Assembly (NCBI GenBank): GCA_023434265.1 | Contig: JAEYTA010000162.1 | Location: forward strand, 1 to 5,444 | Reading direction: 5' to 3' | Origin: Pseudomonadota bacterium | GTDB taxonomy: Bacteria; Pseudomonadota; Alphaproteobacteria; Caulobacterales; Caulobacteraceae | Length of the DNA: 5,444 bases | In this document: positions 1 to 5,153 of the stretch, piece after piece | How positions within the stretch are numbered: position 1 is the stretch's first letter | Layout: every line of letters begins with the position of its first letter | Made by a program: the position numbers and the translations under genes | Notes under the pieces: generated by a model | Seen by the model: only the letters and a program-made list of their open reading frames with translations | Database searches by the model: none | Told to the model about the DNA's origin: nothing

Positions 1-411
1 GACCTGCTGGTCAAGGACGGCTTCGACGTCATGGTCTACTGCACCGACGACGTGGTCATGGCCAAGCGGCTGGAGGAGGCGGGCGCGGCGGCGATCATGC
101 CGGCCGCGGCCCCGATCGGCTCGGGCCTCGGCATCCAGAACCGGGTCAACATCCGGCTGATCGTCGAGCAGGCGAAGGTGCCGGTGCTGGTCGACGCCGG
201 GGTGGGCACGCCGTCGGACGCCACCCTGGCCATGGAGCTGGGCTGCGACGCGGTGCTGATGAACACCGCCATCGCCGGGGCGAAGGACCCGATCCGCATG
301 GCGCGGGCGATGAAGCACGCCGTCATCGCCGGGCGGGAGGGCTATCTGGCCGGGCGCATGCCGAGGCGGATGTACGCCAGCGCCAGCTCGCCGATGGCCG
401 GGCTGATCTGA
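1..411 (+). CDS. thiG: Thiazole synthase ThiG, C-terminal part (5' truncated by window edge)
   Basis: ThiG condenses 1-deoxy-D-xylulose 5-phosphate, dehydroglycine and the ThiS thiocarboxylate into the thiazole phosphate of thiamine; it is a cytoplasmic TIM-barrel enzyme. The frame is open from base 1 and ends at TGA 409-411, giving 136 residues of a family usually about 255-270 long. The visible part carries characteristic ThiG strings: DGFDVMVYCTDD near the start, PIGSGLGIQN, VPVLVDAGVGTPSDA, ELGCDAVLMNTAIAGAKDP (late barrel phosphate-binding loops) and the C-terminal LAGRMPRRMYASASSP. The Schiff-base lysine of the family lies upstream and cannot be checked. The ATG at 31 is internal, because similarity continues upstream of it. 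A 423-nt gap follows, so it is probably the last gene of its unit, perhaps after thiS. No frameshift or missing motif is seen in the visible portion. Confidence 0.95.
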   Translation, partial: DLLVKDGFDVMVYCTDDVVMAKRLEEAGAAAIMPAAAPIGSGLGIQNRVNIRLIVEQAKVPVLVDAGVGTPSDATLAMELGCDAVLMNTAIAGAKDPIRMARAMKHAVIAGREGYLAGRMPRRMYASASSPMAGLI

Positions 412-430
412 AGGCTCGGGATGCGAAACC

Positions 431-465
431 TGCACTCCGCAAAAAATGGAGTGCACATCGTGCAC
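431..465. repeat. Inverted repeat with A-rich loop plus duplicated GTGCAC
   Basis: TGCACTCC at 431-438 is perfectly complementary to GGAGTGCA at 448-455, around a 9-nt loop containing six A residues. The palindrome GTGCAC occurs at 451-456 and again at 460-465, so the right arm runs into a second, directly repeated copy of GTGCACAT (451-458 and 460-467). No U-run follows on either strand, so a simple intrinsic terminator is unlikely. A dyad operator or a transcript-end hairpin for thiG are both possible. Function unknown. Confidence 0.5.
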
Positions 466-491
466 ATTTCGCCGGCGTCGCCCGCGTGAAA

Positions 492-523
492 GCCGCGCCT
501 GCACCGGCGCGGCGGGTTCGTTT
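492..523 (+). terminator. Possible intrinsic terminator after thiG
   Basis: GCCGCGCC (492-499) pairs perfectly with GGCGCGGC (506-513) around the loop TGCACC. It is followed by GGG and then TTCGTTT (517-523). The stem is strong, but the T tract is interrupted and starts 3 nt after the stem, so this is only a moderate candidate. It lies about 80 nt after the thiG stop and well before the serS promoter. Confidence 0.4.
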
Positions 524-620
524 GTCAAAGACCGCCGGCAGGACAGCACGCCGGTGGGTCAGAAGCGGACGTGGGGGCGGGCCGTCGCCTCTGCTCCGGA
601 CGCCCGCGCCGCCCCCTCCT

Positions 621-755
621 GATCGGCGCAGCGCGCCGATCTGTCCTCCCCACGCGCCTTCGCGCGCGGAGAGGTGAGCCGCCGCCGGTCACCTCCCCGT
701 CGCAGACGGGGAGGGGGACCGCCCGCAGGGCGGTGGAGGGGGCGGCGCCGGCGCC
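621..755 (+). repeat. Composite multi-hairpin REP-like element, copy A
   Basis: Four consecutive stem-loops can be read. H0: GATCGGCG 621-628 with CGCCGATC 634-641. H1: 645-657 with 662-674 around loop CTTC, two mismatches in 13 pairs. H2: CCTCCCCGT 692-700 with ACGGGGAGG 706-714. H3: ACCGCCC 718-724 with GGGCGGT 728-734. A tail from 732 to 755 begins GGTGGAGG. The same order of hairpins and the same tail (22 of 24 bases) occur in the opposite orientation at 2559-2687, which is why I call a repeat rather than chance GC-rich pairing. It resembles the palindromic intergenic repeats common in alphaproteobacterial genomes. Outer limits are approximate. Confidence 0.75.
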
Positions 756-778
756 GGGCGAGGAAGCCCCGCCCCGGC

Positions 779-807
779 TTGGCGGAATCCGCGGCGGCAG
801 CTAGGAC
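779..807 (+). promoter_or_regulatory. Predicted serS promoter (Caulobacter-type housekeeping consensus)
   Basis: TTGGCGG (779-785) matches the Caulobacter -35 consensus TTGaCgS at six of seven positions. GCTAGGAC (800-807) matches the -10 consensus GCTAnAwC at all but one of its defined positions. The spacer is 14 nt, within the 10-14 usual for this class. The implied start of transcription lies about 20 nt before the serS ATG at 835. A GANTC site (GAATC, 785-789), the CcrM methylation target in this group, overlaps the end of the -35 element and the spacer. The promoter sits just downstream of repeat copy A. Confidence 0.5.
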
Positions 808-834
808 AGCCACTCCTTCCCGAAGAGACCTCCC

Positions 835-2127
835 ATGCACGACATCCGCGCCATCCGAGACAATCCCGACGCCTTCGTGGCGGGGTGGTCGTCGCGCGGG
901 GTGGAGGACGCGAAGGCCGTCGTCGACGAGCTGCTGCGGCTGGATCGCGAGCTGCGCGCGGCGCAGACGGCGGGGCAGGACGGGCTGGCGAAGCGCAACG
1001 CGGCGTCCAAGGCCATCGGCGCGGCCATGGCGAAGAAGGACATGGCGGAGGCCGAGCGGCTGAAGGCCGAGGTCGAGAACCTGAAGAGCGAGATCGCCGC
1101 CGCCGAGACGGCCGAGCGCGAGGTCGGGGCGAAGCTGCGCGACCTGCTGGCCAAGCAGCAGAACCTGGCGGCGGACGACGTGCCGGACGGCGAGGACGAG
1201 AGCGCCAACGTCGAGGTCAGCCGGTGGGGGACGCCCCGCGAGGGCGGGCCGGCCAAGGATCACGCCGATCTGGGCGAGGCGCTGGGGCTGCTCGACTTCG
1301 AGGCGGCGGCGCGGATGTCGGGCGCGCGCTTCGCGGTCCTGAAGGGCGGGCTGGCGCGGCTGGAGCGGGCGATCGGCCAGTTCATGCTGGACGTGCAGAC
1401 CGGCGAGCACGGCTATCTGGAGGTCAATCCGCCGCTTCTGGTCAATGACGCGGCGGCGTACGGCACCGACAAGCTGCCCAAATTCGCCGACGATCTCTTC
1501 CGCACGACCGACGGCCGGTGGCTGATTCCCACCGCCGAAGTGTCGCTGACCGCGACGGTGATGGGCCAGCAACTGCCCGAGAGCGAGCTGAAGACGCCGA
1601 TCCGCCTGACGGCATTGACTGCATGCTTCCGCGCCGAGGCCGGATCCGCCGGCCGGGACACCCGCGGCCTCATTCGTCAGCATCAATTCTACAAGGTCGA
1701 ACTGGTCTCGATCGCGCGGCCCGAGGACAGCGACGCCGAGCACGAGCGGATGGTCGGCTGCGCCGAGGCCATCCTGCAGAAGCTGGAGCTGCCCTACCGC
1801 AAGGTGCTGCTCTGCAAGGGCGACATGGGCTTCGGCGCGCGGAAGACCTACGACCTCGAGGTCTGGCTGCCGTCGCAGGGGACCTATCGCGAGATCAGCT
1901 CGTGCTCGAACTGCGGCGACTTCCAGGCCCGGCGCATGGACGCGCGCTTCAAGCGGGACGGGGAGAAGAAGACCGAGTTCGTGCACACCCTGAACGGCTC
2001 CGGCCTGGCGGTCGGTCGCACGCTTGTCGCGATCGTGGAGAACTATCAGCAGGACGACGGATCGATCCGCGTGCCTGCGGCGCTGATCCCCTACATGGGC
2101 GGCGTCGAGCGGATCGCCGCCGGCTGA
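835..2127 (+). CDS. serS: Serine--tRNA ligase (SerRS)
   Basis: This class II synthetase charges tRNA-Ser (and tRNA-Sec where present) with serine via seryl-adenylate in the cytoplasm. The product is 430 residues, the usual bacterial length. Residues 1 to about 110 form the N-terminal tRNA-binding domain, whose long antiparallel coiled-coil arm (about 25-105) is rich in Ala, Glu, Lys and Arg. The catalytic core follows: motif 1 around EVNPPLLV (196-203), the serine-binding loop TAEVSL (233-238), motif 2 from FRAEAG (265-270) to FYKVEL (285-290), SSCSNCGDFQARR (355-367), and motif 3 GSGLAVGRTLVAIVENYQ (388-405) with its invariant Arg395. The ATG at 835 is preceded by GAAGAGA (822-828) at 6 nt spacing and gives the family-typical N-terminus MHDIRAIRDNP. 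One divergence: the hinge that commonly reads like LPN(L/I)P is here KQQNLAADDVP (107-117). A small lipoprotein gene follows after 14 nt and is probably cotranscribed. Confidence 0.97.
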   Translation: MHDIRAIRDNPDAFVAGWSSRGVEDAKAVVDELLRLDRELRAAQTAGQDGLAKRNAASKAIGAAMAKKDMAEAERLKAEVENLKSEIAAAETAEREVGAKLRDLLAKQQNLAADDVPDGEDESANVEVSRWGTPREGGPAKDHADLGEALGLLDFEAAARMSGARFAVLKGGLARLERAIGQFMLDVQTGEHGYLEVNPPLLVNDAAAYGTDKLPKFADDLFRTTDGRWLIPTAEVSLTATVMGQQLPESELKTPIRLTALTACFRAEAGSAGRDTRGLIRQHQFYKVELVSIARPEDSDAEHERMVGCAEAILQKLELPYRKVLLCKGDMGFGARKTYDLEVWLPSQGTYREISSCSNCGDFQARRMDARFKRDGEKKTEFVHTLNGSGLAVGRTLVAIVENYQQDDGSIRVPAALIPYMGGVERIAAG

Positions 2128-2129
2128 TC

Positions 2130-2134
2130 GGAGG
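2130..2134 (+). promoter_or_regulatory. Strong ribosome binding site for the lipoprotein gene
   Basis: GGAGG lies 7 nt before the ATG at 2142, immediately after the serS stop, inside a purine run (2130-2140). It is the best Shine-Dalgarno match in the window and is the main support for the small gene downstream being real. Confidence 0.8.
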
Positions 2135-2141
2135 AAGAGGC

Positions 2142-2534
2142 ATGCGGACATTGCTGGTTTTGGCGGGGGCGGCCGCCCTCGCGGGATGCGGGACCATGGC
2201 CGGGAACACCGGGCCGGCGCCGGCGGGGTTCGACGCCTCGGCGGAACAGTTCGAGGGCTGGGTGCGGGTGACCGGCGAGGAGTTCCAGCTGTTCGCCGAG
2301 CAGCGCGACCTGCGCACGCCGGGCGCGCGCGACTGCGTCTCGGGGGCCCTGCCGAGGAACCTGCAGCGGGCCTCGGGCGACATTTCCGGGTCGCAGGTGC
2401 GCTTCTTCGGGCGGACGCTGGCGTGGAGCGCGCGCAACCAGCCGGAGAGCCACGACTGGCAGGGGTCGAGCATCACGAACGGCTGCCGCAAGGACGTGGT
2501 CATCCTGGCGGACCGGGTCGAGGTGGTGCGGTAG
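2142..2534 (+). CDS. Small putative lipoprotein of unknown function
   Basis: I do not recognise this 130-residue protein. Residues 1-16 form a short lipoprotein signal: two N-terminal residues with Arg2, a hydrophobic stretch (4-14), and the lipobox ALAGC with Cys16 as the lipidation site. After a Gly/Ala/Pro-rich linker, the mature part (about 27-130) is soluble, mixed in character and without a membrane segment. It includes EGWVRVTGEEFQLFAEQRDL and ends in a likely beta-strand KDVVILADRVEVV. Two further cysteines, in ARDCVSG and TNGCRKD, could form a disulfide in the periplasm. It probably sits in the inner or outer membrane facing the periplasm. The start is chosen from the GGAGG at 7 nt and the signal peptide. 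The gene follows serS by 14 nt with no promoter room, so it should share the serS transcript. Downstream lies repeat copy B. Confidence 0.85.
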   Translation: MRTLLVLAGAAALAGCGTMAGNTGPAPAGFDASAEQFEGWVRVTGEEFQLFAEQRDLRTPGARDCVSGALPRNLQRASGDISGSQVRFFGRTLAWSARNQPESHDWQGSSITNGCRKDVVILADRVEVVR

Positions 2535-2558
2535 GGGCCTGCCCGGCATTTCTGCTCC

Positions 2559-2687
2559 AGCGCCGGCGCCGCCGCCTCCACCGCGCTTCGCGCGGTCCCC
2601 CTCCCCGCGAGCGGGGAGGTGAGGCGCGGCCGACCTTCCGCTCACCTCTCCACGAAGTGGGGAGGTGGCTCGACGCCGAAGGCGGCG
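2559..2687 (-). repeat. Composite multi-hairpin REP-like element, copy B (inverted relative to copy A)
   Basis: Read on the minus strand this reproduces copy A. H0: CGCCG and CGGCG (2674-2678 / 2683-2687). H1: 2643-2653 with 2657-2667, 11 pairs with one G-T. H2: CCTCCCCGC 2600-2608 with GCGGGGAGG 2611-2619. H3: ACCGCGC 2580-2586 with GCGCGGT 2590-2596. The GC-rich tail (2559-2582) is identical to copy A at 22 of 24 positions. The H1, H2 and H3 loops and inner stem bases differ from copy A while pairing is kept. The spacer between H1 and H2 is longer here. It fills most of the 253-nt gap between the lipoprotein gene and surE, and could act as a transcript-end structure for the serS unit. Boundaries are approximate. 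Confidence 0.75.
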
Positions 2688-2787
2688 AGACGGAGGGTGC
2701 GGCGCTCGAATATGATCATCGTGCGTACCGTCTCGACCGCCAACTTTTCGGGTGCGCCGTCCCGGTGTTCGGACTAGTCAGACGGCC

Positions 2788-3582
2788 ATGCGAATCCTGC
2801 TGACCAACGACGACGGGATCGAGGCCGAGGGGCTGGCGTGTCTGGAGCGGATCGCGCGCGCGCTGTCCGACGACGTGTGGATCTGCGCCCCCGCGGTGGA
2901 GCAGTCGGGCAAGGGGCGGGGCATCACCCTGACCGAGCCGCTGCGCGTCAACCGGCTGGGCGACAGGCGCTTCGCCGTGACCGGCACGCCGACCGACTGC
3001 GTGGTGCTGGCGGTCAACGACCTGATGGTCGACGCCCGGCCGGACCTGGTGCTTTCGGGGGTGAACCGGGGTCACAACGTCGGCGAGGACTGCTCCTATT
3101 CGGGGACGGTGGCCGGGGCGCTGCAGGGCATGGCCTTCGGCATCCGCTCGATCGCCCTGAGCCAGAGCCTGGAGCGGTTTCACGACACGGTGAGGGCGCA
3201 CTGGGAGACGGCCGAGGCCTTCGCCCCGGGCATCGTCGAGCGGCTGCTCGAGCAGCCGTGGCAGGCGGGGGTGGTGATGAACCTCAACTTCCCGGCCCTG
3301 CCGCCGGAGCTGGTCAAGGAGGTCGAGGTGACCCGCCAGGGCTTTCGCGACATCGGCGAGATGCACGCGGTCAAGCGCACCGACCTGCGCGGGCGCGACT
3401 ACTACTGGATGAGCTTCCGCGGGGCCCGGCAGGAGCACGCCGAGGGCACCGACCTGAGGGCCATGGACGAGGGCCGCATCTCGGTGACGCCGCTGCACAT
3501 CGACCTGACCCACATGCCCAGCGTCAACGACCTGAAGGGGATGCTGGGCGGGGCCCCGCCGAAGGCGAGGGCCGCGGCGTGA
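2788..3582 (+). CDS. surE: 5'/3'-nucleotidase SurE
   Basis: SurE is a divalent-metal-dependent cytoplasmic phosphatase acting on nucleoside monophosphates, linked to stationary-phase survival. From ATG 2788 the product is 264 residues, typical of the family. The N-terminal hallmark MRILLTNDDGI is present, and the expected metal-site residues are intact: Asp8, Asp9, Ser40 (in EQSGKGRGIT) and Asn93 (in SGVNRGHNVGEDCSYSGT). TGTPTDCV (65-72) is also typical. The C-terminus SVTPLHIDLTH followed by a short Ala/Lys tail is normal. An in-frame GTG at 2752 would add 12 residues with no family counterpart, so ATG 2788 is preferred, although no strong Shine-Dalgarno precedes it (only AGACGG, 2780-2785). 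The upstream stretch 2705-2750 is the most A+T-rich part of this gap and may contain a promoter, but I could not fit a convincing consensus. Pcm follows across a 187-nt repeat-bearing gap, matching the widespread surE-pcm pairing. Confidence 0.96.
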   Translation: MRILLTNDDGIEAEGLACLERIARALSDDVWICAPAVEQSGKGRGITLTEPLRVNRLGDRRFAVTGTPTDCVVLAVNDLMVDARPDLVLSGVNRGHNVGEDCSYSGTVAGALQGMAFGIRSIALSQSLERFHDTVRAHWETAEAFAPGIVERLLEQPWQAGVVMNLNFPALPPELVKEVEVTRQGFRDIGEMHAVKRTDLRGRDYYWMSFRGARQEHAEGTDLRAMDEGRISVTPLHIDLTHMPSVNDLKGMLGGAPPKARAAA

Positions 3583-3595
3583 GGGGATGGCGCGA

Positions 3596-3755
3596 ATCTC
3601 CCCTTCCCCTCGAGGGGGAAGGGGTCGGGGGATGGGGTGGAGGCACGCCGCGTCCGGCTTCAGCCCCGGAGACGCCGGCGTCTTCGAGCCTGGATCTTCA
3701 ACATCCTGCCTCCACCCCCTCCCAACCCTCCCCCCTCGAGGGGGAGGGCTTTCGC
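3596..3755. repeat. Symmetrical inverted-repeat (REPIN-like) element, copy C
   Basis: The arms at about 3600-3645 and 3707-3750 are inverted copies of each other. GGGGTGGAGGCA (3634-3645) is an exact reverse complement of 3707-3718. Further out, each arm carries a C-rich/CTCGAG/G-rich palindrome (CTCGAG at 3609-3614 and 3735-3740). In the middle lies the perfect palindrome GACGCCGGCGTC (3671-3682), whose centre (3676.5) coincides with the centre of the arms (3676). The whole element could therefore fold into a long hairpin or cruciform. It is related in style but not identical to copies A and B. It occupies nearly the whole surE-pcm gap and ends immediately before the pcm ribosome site. Confidence 0.75.
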
Positions 3756-3760
3756 GGGAG
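3756..3760 (+). promoter_or_regulatory. Ribosome binding site deciding the pcm start
   Basis: GGGAG lies 9 nt before the GTG at 3770. The only earlier ATG in frame (3587) has a G-rich run directly abutting it, with no usable spacing, and would place repeat-derived residues at the N-terminus. The GTG start is therefore preferred. Confidence 0.6.
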
Positions 3761-3769
3761 TCAGGTCTC

Positions 3770-4414
3770 GTGAAACTCCACGACGACCGCGCCGGGCGGC
3801 TGATCCTCGGGCTGCGGCAGCAGGGGGTGACCGATCCGCGCGTGCTGGCGGCGATGGAGTCGATCGACCGCTCGGTGTTCGTGCACGAGAAATTCCTCGA
3901 CCAGGCGTGGGACGACAAGCCGCTGCCGATCGACTGCGCCCAGACCATCAGCCAGCCCTACATCGTCGGCCTGATGACCCAGGCGCTGGACGTGCAGCCG
4001 CGCCACCGGGTGCTCGAGATCGGCACCGGCTCGGGCTACCAGGCGGCGGTGCTGAGCCGGCTGGCGCGCTACGTCTATTCGGTCGAGCGCTACCGCAGCC
4101 TGCTGACCGAGGCGGAAGGGCGGCTGCGCCAGCTGGGCATCGACAACGTCATCACCCGCCACGGCGACGGCGGCCTCGGCTGGCCCGAGCAGGCCCCGTT
4201 CGACCGCATCATGGTGACGGCGGCGGCGCCGGGGGAGCCGACGGAACTGCTGCACCAGCTGAAGCCGGGCGGGGTGCTGGTCGTGCCGGTGGGGCGCACC
4301 TCGGTGCAGATGCTGCACCGCTACGTCGGCCAGGAGGACGGCAGCTTCCGCCGCGAGAGCCTGGCCGAGGTGCGCTTCGTGCCGCTGGTCGAGGGGACGG
4401 CGAAGGAGGGGTGA
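3770..4414 (+). CDS. pcm: Protein-L-isoaspartate O-methyltransferase
   Basis: Pcm uses S-adenosylmethionine to methylate L-isoaspartyl residues formed by protein ageing, starting their repair in the cytoplasm. From GTG 3770 the product is 214 residues, the usual size. The N-terminal helix RLILGLRQQGVTDPRVLAAM leads into the family signature AQTISQPYIVGLMTQAL (57-73), including the active-site Ser61. The SAM-binding motif I is VLEIGTGSGYQA (81-92), followed by VYSVER (102-107), motif II DRIMVTAAAP (145-154) and LKPGGVLVVPVG (164-175). No key residue is missing. The same frame stays open upstream to an ATG at 3587 through the repeat, so automated callers may add 61 spurious residues. I prefer GTG because of the GGGAG ribosome site and family N-terminus. 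It may be transcribed with surE despite the intervening repeat, and an OmpA-like gene starts 31 nt after its stop. Confidence 0.95.
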   Translation: MKLHDDRAGRLILGLRQQGVTDPRVLAAMESIDRSVFVHEKFLDQAWDDKPLPIDCAQTISQPYIVGLMTQALDVQPRHRVLEIGTGSGYQAAVLSRLARYVYSVERYRSLLTEAEGRLRQLGIDNVITRHGDGGLGWPEQAPFDRIMVTAAAPGEPTELLHQLKPGGVLVVPVGRTSVQMLHRYVGQEDGSFRRESLAEVRFVPLVEGTAKEG

Positions 4415-4445
4415 CGGGCCCCGAGGCGGCGGGCATTCTACGCGA

Positions 4446-5153
4446 ATGGTGAGACGCGGCCTTCTCATCCTGACGGTGCTGGCGACGGCTTCCGCGGCGC
4501 GAGGCCAGACGTGGCCGATCTGCTTCGAGGACAATGGCGCCCCTACGCCGGAGGCGTACGTCGCCTTCCGGGACGCCGCCAGAAGCTTTCGCGAAGCAGG
4601 CCAGTACGGCGCGCGGGCGCGCCTCTCGGGTCCGGGCGCCGACGGGCCGGCATGGTCGGAAGCCGGGGTGACGGCGTATGTCGAACTGCTCCGCGCCGGG
4701 GTGAGCCCGACCTATCTGGAAACCGCCGTCGACGACGACGCCGACTGCTTCACGGTGACCGTCGAAAGGGTCGACCCGGCGCGCAATCCGCCGGGGCTTT
4801 GGCATCGGCGTCATGTCTACGGCTTCGCGCCGGGAAGCGCCGAGATCGAGCAACCGGGCGCCCGGGCGGCGGTCCGGGTCGCGGCGGCGCTCTATGAGGT
4901 GGAGAGGACGAAGATTCGTCTCGACGGCAACACCGATACCGTCGGCGCGGCCGGGCGGAACATGGCACTGAGTCGCCGGCGCGCGGAGGCGGTGGCGCGT
5001 GCGCTCGTTCGCGAGGGCGTCCGCTGGGAAGACATCGAGATCCAGGCGCACGGCGAGATGCGGCTGGCCCGGCCGACGCCGGACGAGACGCCGGAGCCCC
5101 TGAACCGACGCGTCCAGATCGACATGCGTTGGCTTCCGGCAAGGACTGATTAA
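4446..5153 (+). CDS. Secreted OmpA-family peptidoglycan-binding protein
   Basis: The 235-residue product starts with a Sec-type signal peptide: MVRR, a hydrophobic core at about 5-15, and likely cleavage near Gly20-Gln21. It has no lipobox Cys, so it should be a soluble periplasmic protein. Residues about 23-120 form a region I do not recognise, with Cys26 and Cys101 as a possible disulfide pair. Residues about 123-229 are an OmpA/MotB C-terminal domain: VYGFAPGSAEIE (124-135), the GNTDTVG loop (161-167) with the diaminopimelate-binding Asp164, NMALSRRRAEAVARAL (172-187) with the partner Arg179, AHGE (201-204), and the closing NRRVQIDMRW. Its likely role is non-covalent binding of peptidoglycan; the partner of the N-terminal region is unknown. 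The start has no strong Shine-Dalgarno, but the signal peptide supports it. It lies 31 nt after pcm and before an envelope lipoprotein gene. Confidence 0.88.
   Translation: MVRRGLLILTVLATASAARGQTWPICFEDNGAPTPEAYVAFRDAARSFREAGQYGARARLSGPGADGPAWSEAGVTAYVELLRAGVSPTYLETAVDDDADCFTVTVERVDPARNPPGLWHRRHVYGFAPGSAEIEQPGARAAVRVAAALYEVERTKIRLDGNTDTVGAAGRNMALSRRRAEAVARALVREGVRWEDIEIQAHGEMRLARPTPDETPEPLNRRVQIDMRWLPARTD

Larger units (their letters stand above)
412..834. other. Intergenic region thiG-serS (423 nt), no gene seen
   Basis: Short open frames here have no ribosome site and no recognisable protein, and they run through repeat sequence, so I call no gene. In order the gap holds: an 8-bp hairpin with an A-rich loop plus repeated GTGCAC (431-465); a GC-perfect 8-bp stem followed by a T-containing tail (492-523), possibly a terminator for thiG; a composite multi-hairpin repeat (621-755); and the predicted serS promoter (779-807). 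The stretch 530-620 shows nothing I can name. Confidence 0.7.

Noticed and set aside
486..677. Small plus-strand open frame in the thiG-serS gap
   Set aside because: Pro/Arg-rich translation running through the repeat, with no ribosome site and no resemblance to a known small protein.
412..834. TPP riboswitch or other structured thiamine regulator
   Set aside because: The gap is downstream of thiG and I see none of the conserved TPP-aptamer segments. The hairpins are explained by repeats.
1518..2141. Upstream extension of the lipoprotein frame through serS
   Set aside because: The frame is open by chance. The lipobox signal and GGAGG fix the start at 2142.
559..2151. Minus-strand open frame of 530 codons opposite serS
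   Set aside because: It is exactly antisense to a clearly conserved gene, has a low-complexity Arg/Ala/Leu-rich translation and no family motif. This is a typical shadow in high-GC DNA.
2745..2779. Possible surE promoter (TTTTCGG and GACTAGTC)
   Set aside because: The spacing is about 20 nt and the -10 match is poor, so it does not fit the 10-14 nt spacer class used for serS.
621..3755. CRISPR array
   Set aside because: The repeats are few, palindromic, inverted relative to one another and in separate gaps, without regular spacers or cas genes.
2716..3948. Minus-strand open frame of 410 codons opposite surE and the repeat
   Set aside because: It crosses the surE gene, the inverted repeat and part of pcm. 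Its protein has no recognisable domain and no ribosome site.
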